A DNA stretch of 15,852 nt from Porticoccaceae bacterium. Its GTDB lineage: Bacteria > Pseudomonadota > Gammaproteobacteria > Pseudomonadales > Porticoccaceae. Made by a program: the position numbers and the translations under genes. Location of the stretch: assembly GCA_030590275.1 (NCBI GenBank), contig JAUUYV010000002.1:1-15852 (forward strand), in the 5' to 3' direction. The notes below the pieces were generated by a model. It was given only the letters and a program-made list of their open reading frames with translations, searched no databases and was not told the origin of the DNA. Position 1 is the stretch's first letter. Every line of letters starts with the position of its first letter. Shown piece by piece: positions 7,835 through 12,789 of the stretch.

Positions 7835-8557
7835 TTAGCGGGGACCTCCAATATCAAAATCCTCTGCACCCTGTACAGTGTTATCAGACAAATCCAGATA
7901 CAGGGTTTTCTTATTGCCATCCTGACGACCATAGCGCAGGCGCGCACTACCACCTAGTTGCGCAGCCAATGCTGCAGACATTTCAAGCTCTTCAATTTCT
8001 TCGTCCCAAAACTCACCGGCGGTTTCATAGCCAAGCTTGCATTGTGTCGACCGACACTCAATCGCATCCAGTTTTAATCCGCCAATATCACCATCAACAA
8101 AAATCTGTTCAATATCCTGCTCAAGCTGCATGGCTTGCTCTGAGTCACCCGAAACATCCTCATCAAAACTGTTTTGCAACCTGGTGTATCGCTCTTCAGC
8201 TGCGGCTTTTGAATCAACCAGCCCTTCAGGTCCCCGGCCCCCAGCCAGATCTGTCAGGTCTGCTAGAGAAGTTCGCTGCTCAGAGAGATCACCATACACT
8301 TCTATCTCTGCGCCCGACTCGTTGGGCGACTTGGCATTGTCTTCCAAACGCCGCAAGGTCCGATTAAAACCGGCTAATTTTTTGTCCAACATTAGCAGGC
8401 GTTTCGAAATATTGTCCAGCGCATCTGTTTGTCCGTTGAATGCAGCGGCTGAAGAAAGCGCCTCATTATCTTCACGCTGGCCTCCCCCAAATAGCGTTAC
8501 CGCTCCCAGCACTAATATACCGACTACGGACAGATAAAAACCAATACGATAATTCAT
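7835..8557 (-). CDS. Membrane-anchored protein with coiled coil and CxxxxC domain (function unknown)
   Basis: The 240-residue product has one hydrophobic segment at about 6-24 (FYLSVVGILVLGAVTLFGG) followed by a polar acidic region. It is therefore probably anchored in the inner membrane by an uncleaved N-terminal helix with the rest in the periplasm. Residues 43-75 (DALDNISKRLLMLDKKLAG and onward) are predicted to coil. The C-terminal part has IECRSTQCKLGY, with C168 and C173. This ieCRSxxC pattern recurs in many exported hypothetical proteins and probably forms a disulfide. ATG 8557 has GAGG about 11 bases upstream, a rather long spacing. It sits between copies 1 and 2 of the secreted family on the same strand, but shares no similarity with them. 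A possible promoter is TTGCGA/CATAAT (15-bp spacer) on the minus strand about 75-100 bases before the ATG. Confidence 0.75.
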   Translation of the reverse strand: MNYRIGFYLSVVGILVLGAVTLFGGGQREDNEALSSAAAFNGQTDALDNISKRLLMLDKKLAGFNRTLRRLEDNAKSPNESGAEIEVYGDLSEQRTSLADLTDLAGGRGPEGLVDSKAAAEERYTRLQNSFDEDVSGDSEQAMQLEQDIEQIFVDGDIGGLKLDAIECRSTQCKLGYETAGEFWDEEIEELEMSAALAAQLGGSARLRYGRQDGNKKTLYLDLSDNTVQGAEDFDIGGPR

Positions 8558-8707
8558 TGCACTTTTCGCCTCACTTACAACTATTTTTTATTTACCGCCA
8601 GTTTCATCGTTAATTGAAATTATGCCGGTCTACACTCTATCGCAACAGATTTGAACTCCGCTATCCCACCTTAAATTATTTGGCCAAATCCTATAATACT
8701 GGTCGGC

Positions 8708-8740
8708 AAAAAAACACCCCGGTGTTTACCAGGGTGTTTT
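8708..8740 (-). terminator. Intrinsic terminator downstream of the 8783-9286 gene
   Basis: AAAACACCC at 8711-8719 pairs with GGGTGTTTT at 8732-8740 (9 bp, 12-base loop). On the minus strand the stem ends in a run of seven T (8714-8708). This is a strong rho-independent layout, 43 bases past the stop of the secreted-protein gene. The plus-strand side has only four T, so it works mainly on the minus strand. Confidence 0.85.
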
Positions 8741-8782
8741 GTGGAATCTAACGTAAAATCAAGGAAAGTTTCTCCATGTTTT

Positions 8783-9286
8783 TTAGTCATCAGTAAACGG
8801 TCTGTGGTAGAAGCCTTTAAACACGGTCTTAGGCTGGAGTTTGCAAACGAACGAAGTAGCATTAGAGGCACCACCCGGGTCCGGATTATTTATGTTTATC
8901 TGAATACCAGTTCCCGCAGGCACAACAGATTCCGCAAAAGTTGCTTCAATCGTCCCGCCATTAAATATATCGTATTCTCTGAGCGCACAACCCACAGTCT
9001 GATCGGTGTCACCAATATTCTGAACATAGCCAAAGGTGTCATTTGGCCCCTGTTGCTGGTCTCTATCCATGCTACACACAATCCATACCACCCCGTCACC
9101 AATATTGACCAGGCCATTGGGTGAGCTCCACACATCGTTAGTCCACACGGGGTTTATCGGTGAGCAACTTTGAGGAGATGTGAACATATAGAAATTACCC
9201 GCAGTCGCGGTTAGTGGTAACGCTAAAGCAACTGCCAATAACGTCAGTTGTACAATATGCGTAACTCTTTTTAGTATATTTAACAT
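8783..9286 (-). CDS. Secreted four-cysteine protein, copy 2 of 3 (function unknown)
   Basis: The product has 167 residues and an N-terminal signal peptide (MLNILKRVTH, hydrophobic core 11-28, likely cleavage after ATA at 29). The cysteines are at 41, 71, 100 and 148. Conserved blocks are SPQSCSPINPVWTNDVW (37-53), PNGLVNIGDGVVWIVCS (56-72), CALREY (100-105) and FVCKLQPKTVFKG (146-158). The N terminus matches copy 3 (MLKLLKSVTH), so copies 2 and 3 are closer to each other than to copy 1. ATG 9286 is preceded by GAGG about ten bases away. It ends at its own strong terminator, so it is probably transcribed alone. Its role is unknown; an exported disulfide-stabilised beta domain is the most that can be inferred. 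Confidence 0.85.
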   Translation of the reverse strand: MLNILKRVTHIVQLTLLAVALALPLTATAGNFYMFTSPQSCSPINPVWTNDVWSSPNGLVNIGDGVVWIVCSMDRDQQQGPNDTFGYVQNIGDTDQTVGCALREYDIFNGGTIEATFAESVVPAGTGIQININNPDPGGASNATSFVCKLQPKTVFKGFYHRPFTDD

Positions 9287-9327
9287 CGCGCTTTTCCTCT
9301 TTCCATTGAAGTATATTTTTATACCCT

Positions 9328-9360
9328 GCTCGCCATACGAAAATCGTACTCACGCCGAGC
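9328..9360 (-). other. Nested hairpin in the leader of the 8783-9286 gene
   Basis: GCTCG at 9328-9332 pairs with CGAGC at 9356-9360, and inside it TACGA (9336-9340) pairs with TCGTA (9344-9348) around AAA. It lies 42-74 bases upstream of the ATG on the coding strand and has no T run, so it may be a structured leader and not a terminator. The rest of 9361-9510 shows nothing I can identify. Confidence 0.35.
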
Positions 9361-9510
9361 AAGAAGCAACTTAAGCCTAACGGATTTACTTCTCGAGAAC
9401 AATCTTATCAGCGCAGGGCTAGGTGACGTTTTACAGACAACTACCACCTTGCAATCAGCTACTAAGCGGGCAACATGGTCCGCAACGCAACTTTGGGTAT
9501 TTAACTTTTA

Positions 9511-9540
9511 TTGTCGGGATTAGCTGTAGGCCGATATAAT
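9511..9540 (+). promoter_or_regulatory. Candidate sigma-70 promoter reading into the 9.5-10.0 kb gap
   Basis: TTGTCG at 9511-9516 and a consensus TATAAT at 9535-9540 are 18 bases apart, so transcription would start near 9547 on the plus strand. No convincing gene follows; the stretch downstream is rich in hairpins and ends in a 16-bp perfect stem at 9946-9984. All neighbouring genes are on the other strand. Confidence 0.45.
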
Positions 9541-9651
9541 CAATATGAATGACAATACTGATCCAGGCGGTATGTATTATTATTGCGAAACAAGCACGAC
9601 TGAAACATTACAAAATAATTCATGCGACTATAAACTCATTTGACTATGAAG

Positions 9652-9724
9652 AGTCTGGCACCAGACTATCGCTGTTCAGCGATAAGTATCTAGTAACTAT
9701 CGAGAACGTATCTCGTTTTACGTT
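9652..9724 (+). repeat. Cluster of three short inverted repeats
   Basis: Three hairpins follow one another. AGTCTGG (9652-9658) pairs with CCAGACT (9661-9667). TATCGCTG (9667-9674) pairs with CAGCGATA (9677-9684) around TT. Then either CGAGA/TCTCG (9701-9715) or AACGTA/TACGTT (9705-9724) can form, and these two exclude each other. None is followed by a T run. This could be part of a structured RNA or simply a decayed non-coding stretch. Confidence 0.5.
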
Positions 9725-9755
9725 GACTACAGGTGGCACGACGTCCTAACCATAA

Positions 9756-9829
9756 GGTTTGGTCGCACAGGTATTTGACCTGGGTCGCATTGTCTAGCAC
9801 CAAGACTAGCGCCTGTTAACCACCAAACC
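9756..9829. repeat. 7-bp inverted repeat 74 bases end to end, enclosing smaller stems
   Basis: GGTTTGG (9756-9762) and CCAAACC (9823-9829) are exact inverted repeats, with CAGGT/ACCTG (9769-9783) inside and the direct repeat GGTCGCA at 9761-9767 and 9783-9789. The span is close to tRNA size, but neither strand shows a T-loop or a normal D-arm. I therefore record it as a structured segment of unknown meaning. Confidence 0.4.
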
Positions 9830-9893
9830 ACTCGAACATCGCTGCTTCGGCTTTATAGCGAAAAACAAGCATCCCCATCACTCAGGGTTTCGC

Positions 9894-9961
9894 CTACTCT
9901 CCTGCGGGGTGGGTTTTCCGCTCATCCTGCAACATTATGCTTAACAAGGCATTGCCTCGAC
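9894..9961 (-). pseudogene. Fragment of a wzt-type ABC exporter ATPase gene
   Basis: Bases 9910-9961 align without gaps to 11283-11334 of the intact wzt gene, with 42 of 52 bases identical by my count. Both are direct copies on the same strand. Read in the wzt frame the fragment gives RGNALLSIMLQDERKTH against RENALLSVMLQGEPKSH in Wzt (12 of 17 identical), then runs into a TAG at 9896-9894. Most differences are synonymous or conservative, so this was once coding sequence. It covers only the stretch just after Wzt residue 112. The Walker, signature and H-loop parts are missing. Its upstream edge coincides with the arm of a 16-bp inverted repeat, which suggests a rearrangement junction. Confidence 0.75.
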
Positions 9962-9984
9962 GACCTCAGTCGAGGCAATGCCTT
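9946..9984 (-). terminator. 16-bp perfect stem downstream of the 10014-10517 gene (likely terminator)
   Basis: Bases 9946-9961 and 9969-9984 are exact reverse complements (core GGCATTGCCTCGAC) around a 7-base loop. It lies 29 bases after the stop of the minus-strand secreted-protein gene, where a terminator is expected. The following minus-strand bases (GTTAAGCATAATG) have only a poor T run, and on the plus strand TTATTTATG follows. It may therefore end transcription from either side weakly, or protect 3' ends. The left arm is also wzt-derived sequence. Confidence 0.55.
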
Positions 9985-10013
9985 ATTTATGATGAAACCG
10001 TACAAGACAAGAT

Positions 10014-10517
10014 CTAGGTTTCGAATGGTGTTATCCATATCGATTTGAGCACCATTTTCGGTTCAAGCTTGCAGGCTATGGCAAACATAGATACCGTTGT
10101 TGCATCAACCTCAGCAAATGTCCACTGCTGCCAAGCTCCATCTGCCGGAACCTCAACCGTTGCCAGTTCTGCAGAAATCGTTGATCCGAGAAAAGAATAT
10201 TCTCTAAACCCGCAGGTAATATCCTGAGGGACATCCGCTAAATTCAAGGCCGTAAAATACCCCTGGACAGTATCAACAAAATATTGGACATCAAACGAAC
10301 ACACGACCCAGATAGCCTGGGAGCCTATATTTACAACTCCGTTGGGAGCTGCCCATATATCACTCGCCCATTCTGGGTTAATTGGAGCACACCTTTGAGG
10401 GCTAGATTTCATCCAGACATTTTCATTAATTACTGCCCCGGCACTTAACGGCAGCATCAGAACAACCACTAATAACAATTGCCCTAAATGGGTTACGCTT
10501 TTTAACAGTTTTAACAT
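10014..10517 (-). CDS. Secreted four-cysteine protein, copy 3 of 3 (function unknown)
   Basis: I start at the second of two adjacent ATGs (10517). AAGGAG at 10530-10525 is seven bases from it but only four from the first (10520), and MLKLLKSVTH then lines up with the start of copy 2. The product has 167 residues with a signal peptide (hydrophobic core about 12-26, cleavage probably after SAGA). Numbered from 10520, the cysteines are at 44, 74, 103 and 150. Blocks are SSPQRCAPINPEW, PNGVVNIGSQAIWVVCS, CGFREYSF and ACKLEPKMVLKSIWITPF. The last block matches the end of copy 1 (LKAIWVTPDF), so copy 3 links the other two. It is closest of the three to the ABC exporter genes, 371 bases away. Function unknown. 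Confidence 0.85.
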   Translation of the reverse strand: MLKLLKSVTHLGQLLLVVVLMLPLSAGAVINENVWMKSSPQRCAPINPEWASDIWAAPNGVVNIGSQAIWVVCSFDVQYFVDTVQGYFTALNLADVPQDITCGFREYSFLGSTISAELATVEVPADGAWQQWTFAEVDATTVSMFAIACKLEPKMVLKSIWITPFET

Positions 10518-10520
10518 CAT

Positions 10521-10891
10521 CTAGCTCCTTTTCATCGGTTCAATTTTTGTATCACGCACATCCACCAGAAACCACTGGCATGAATAAAAACAACTATTCA
10601 GATAATTCACATAGTGACCGCGCCACCCTAGTTGATCCAGACACCGAAAACAACACCCCCCACTATTCAGCAAACCATTTTTGCAGTAGAGCTAGAACAC
10701 CGGGATAAAACACCAGGTATGCCCATATATTCTGAAAGTTACGCCGTCAGTCTTGTTCATTGGAATTAGGCTGACTACAAATTTTAGGGTCGGGATTCGG
10801 CGTCTACAAAAGCATTCATACTGGGTCTAGCCATGTTCAAGTTAGCGCACAAACCACGCAAATCGACGACTTACTGATATTTTTTAGCCTA
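10521..10891. other. Intergenic stretch between wzt and the third secreted protein; little recognised
   Basis: No gene is supported here. It holds the leader of the minus-strand gene at 10014-10517. A 9-base direct repeat, ACTATTCAG, occurs at 10593-10601 and 10662-10670, each with an AAAACAAC-like stretch next to it. I see no clear terminator after the wzt stop. Confidence 0.5.
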
Positions 10892-11668
10892 TTAGTGAAC
10901 TTCACTCGCTTTTTCCTCACGCCCAATGTATTGATGATAATCTTCAACAACACTAGCAGTATGCCCCTGGCTTTTGATTACCCCACCTTCAAGCCACAAT
11001 GCACGATCACACAGCTTATTAATTTGCCCAGCGGCATGTGAAACCAACACCACGGATTGCTCACCACCCAGCTTGCTAAGAATGGCCGTCTCAGCTTTAT
11101 GCTTAAAGTGCGCGTCACCGACACTAAGCGTTTCGTCTACCAGCAAAACATCAACCTCCGCTTCTAACGCCGTTGCAAACCCCAGGCGAGCTCGCATCCC
11201 CGCCGAGTAGGTTTTCACGGGGCGGTCAAAAAAATTCCCAAGCTCTGAAAACTCACGAATACCCTCCAGCAAGGTCAGCGCGTGGCTTTTAGGTTCACCC
11301 TGCAACATTACGCTTAGCAGGGCATTCTCTCGACCCGACAGGTCAGGACGAAAGCCCAGACCAAGCGCAAGCAGACTCCGACGAGTACCGGGCGCCATCA
11401 TCACTTGCCCTGATGTTGGCCTGATGACCCCAGATAGAATACGTAGAAGAGAGCTTTTTCCACAACCGTTACGGCCCACGATACCGAGGGTTTCGCCACG
11501 ATGTAATGTGAAATCTATATTATCCAGAACAGTATGCTCAAAGCGCTTAAAGAAGCCGGTGCGGCTGCGATATTTGAGGCCCAGGCCCTCAACTTCAAGG
11601 ACAGGATCCCGAATGATATTGGCATCAGCTTTCGTTATATCTCCAACTATCGAGTTGACTACACTCAT
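10892..11668 (-). CDS. wzt: ABC exporter ATPase for polysaccharide (Wzt/KpsT/TagH type)
   Basis: This is predicted to power export of a lipid-linked polysaccharide across the inner membrane together with the permease at 11665-12456. I choose ATG 11668, which overlaps the permease stop as ATGA and gives 258 residues. The frame runs 23 codons further upstream, but that would overlap the permease by 73 bases. Landmarks are Walker A GRNGCGKSS (65-73), the signature YSAGMRARLGFA (144-155) typical of Wzt proteins, Walker B DVLLVDE (163-169), D-loop SVGD (172-175) and H-loop H201. The protein ends near residue 258 and has no C-terminal carbohydrate-binding domain of the O9a Wzt kind, so it resembles the short Wzt/KpsT/TagH type. 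A 52-bp relic of a similar gene lies at 9910-9961. Confidence 0.92.
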   Translation of the reverse strand: MSVVNSIVGDITKADANIIRDPVLEVEGLGLKYRSRTGFFKRFEHTVLDNIDFTLHRGETLGIVGRNGCGKSSLLRILSGVIRPTSGQVMMAPGTRRSLLALGLGFRPDLSGRENALLSVMLQGEPKSHALTLLEGIREFSELGNFFDRPVKTYSAGMRARLGFATALEAEVDVLLVDETLSVGDAHFKHKAETAILSKLGGEQSVVLVSHAAGQINKLCDRALWLEGGVIKSQGHTASVVEDYHQYIGREEKASEVH

Positions 11669-12456
11669 GTCAGCAATACTCGTGCGGCAATCCTGTGGCT
11701 CATAACCACCATCAAGCGATGAAGAACGACCAGACAAAGCGATGCCCCTAAGCCCAACATCAACAAATGATGCAGATCATAAGCCGAACGATTGATCAGT
11801 ACTTCCCGATAACTATCGATAAGGAAAAGTAGTGGGTTGAGAATCAACAGCCAGTGCTGGAGTTCAGCGTTTTCAATGGTTCTAATATCCCAAAATATGG
11901 CCGAGCCAAATAACAGGAAAGTCATTCCCATTCCAATCAACATGCGCATATCGAGGATAAAGCTCACTAGCAATGCACCAGCCATAGCGCAGACCAAAAT
12001 CAACAAGTATTGAACTAGCATCAGTGGCAATAACCAAAACCAGTTGAGCTCAGGCAATAAACCGTACCCCGCCACTACAGACAAGAGCACCATAAATACC
12101 ACCCACTGCTTATAAAGCACTTCATGAACTGCTACATAGGGGAACAACGCCTTAGGCACGTCGAGCTGGCTAATCAGGCCTCGGTTTTGAACAATACTAT
12201 TTGACCCCGCAGTGACACTTTTAGCAAACCACAGAAAAGGTATTTTGCCGCACATTAGAAACAGCAGGAAGTTTTCCGTTCTGTTGGTCAGCACGACGCT
12301 GAATACCACATAAAACACCAGCACAAACAGCAACGGCTCTAACACCCACCACAAATAGCTCAGGTAAAACCGGGATGCCTCGGCTTTAAGGGCAAACTTT
12401 GCCTGGGTGTTAACCAGAGAAAAAAAGTGGGTGATAGTCAACAGGAAGATTCTCAC
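11665..12456 (-). CDS. wzm: ABC-2 type polysaccharide export permease
   Basis: This is the membrane half of the exporter, forming the channel for lipid-linked glycan with the Wzt ATPase. The 263-residue product has about six hydrophobic helices (roughly 34-56, 64-78, 115-133, 140-166, 173-190 and 229-250). It also has the family signatures LSYLWWVLEPLLFVLVFY near the start and NPLLFLIDSYREVLI near 207-221. The start is GTG at 12456; an in-frame TGA lies 24 bases upstream and no ATG is available, and the ribosome site is weak. The gene is first in a two-gene operon; its stop is shared with the wzt start. Two terminators reading the same way lie just upstream (12561-12649), so its promoter should lie between them and 12456. 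Confidence 0.92.
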   Translation of the reverse strand: MRIFLLTITHFFSLVNTQAKFALKAEASRFYLSYLWWVLEPLLFVLVFYVVFSVVLTNRTENFLLFLMCGKIPFLWFAKSVTAGSNSIVQNRGLISQLDVPKALFPYVAVHEVLYKQWVVFMVLLSVVAGYGLLPELNWFWLLPLMLVQYLLILVCAMAGALLVSFILDMRMLIGMGMTFLLFGSAIFWDIRTIENAELQHWLLILNPLLFLIDSYREVLINRSAYDLHHLLMLGLGASLCLVVLHRLMVVMSHRIAARVLLT

Positions 12457-12560
12457 AATAGCGATAAAACCCGAACGTCAGCGAAATATGCAGTACAAAC
12501 GGTGCTCAAGTTAAAGGACTCTCTGGACTGATAAAATGTTGGGCGGTGTGATTTTTAGTC

Positions 12561-12596
12561 AAAAATATTAGCGACAGACTACTCGGGGTCTGTCGC
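12561..12596 (-). terminator. Intrinsic terminator (second of a tandem pair)
   Basis: GCGACAGAC (12571-12579) pairs perfectly with GTCTGTCGC (12588-12596) around an 8-base loop. On the minus strand TAATATTTTTGAC follows. It lies 104 bases upstream of the wzm start and points towards it, so it can only stop transcription coming from beyond 12600. The TTGACT in its tail could also serve as a -35 for wzm, but I see no good -10. Confidence 0.6.
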
Positions 12597-12599
12597 CAG

Positions 12600-12649
12600 A
12601 AAAAAGCCCATCGTTATGGCTTGATTGTAATACAAGCCATAACGATGGG
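12600..12649 (-). terminator. Strong intrinsic terminator (first of a tandem pair)
   Basis: CCCATCGTTATGGCTTG (12607-12623) pairs perfectly over 17 bp with 12633-12649 around a 9-base loop. On the minus strand it is followed by C and a run of six T (12605-12600). This is a textbook rho-independent terminator, yet no minus-strand gene lies upstream of it. The next gene on that side (12790) is transcribed away from it. Confidence 0.85.
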
Positions 12650-12688
12650 ACAACGCAGCAGCATCGCCGAAGTTTGTTATCCTAAGTT

Positions 12689-12717
12689 ATGACAAAGCAC
12701 CTGATTCGCGCTAGGAT
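12689..12717 (+). promoter_or_regulatory. Candidate promoter for the WcaJ-type gene, overlapped by an inverted repeat
   Basis: ATGACA (12689-12694) and TAGGAT (12712-12717) are 17 bases apart, five of six and four of six matches to the sigma-70 boxes. Transcription would start about 70 bases before ATG 12790. TATCCTA (12678-12684) and TAGGATA (12712-12718) are exact inverted repeats flanking the -35 and covering the -10, a possible operator or chance. Confidence 0.35.
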
Positions 12718-12789
12718 AGCACCTGCAATAACAAGATGATAAACGCACTTTGTGTAATCTAAGCCTGGCAGCCAAAAAGCAAGTCATCT

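Noticed and set aside
9549..9749. A 66-codon plus-strand reading frame right after the promoter at 9511-9540
   Set aside because: No ribosome binding site, start only two bases after the predicted transcription start, no recognisable motif, and it runs through several hairpins. I kept the promoter but not the gene.
9756..9830. tRNA-like size and 7-bp acceptor-like stem
   Set aside because: Neither strand has a TTCRANY T-loop, a normal D-arm or a 5-bp anticodon stem with a 7-base loop, so it is not a tRNA.
7064..10013. Integron cassette array suggested by small same-strand genes
   Set aside because: No shared attC-like repeats follow the genes; the downstream hairpins differ from one another and the proteins are paralogs with signal peptides, so tandem duplication is simpler.
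11669..11737. Longer start for wzt inside wzm
   Set aside because: ATG 11668 forms an ATGA overlap with the wzm stop, and the 23 added residues do not look like the family N terminus.
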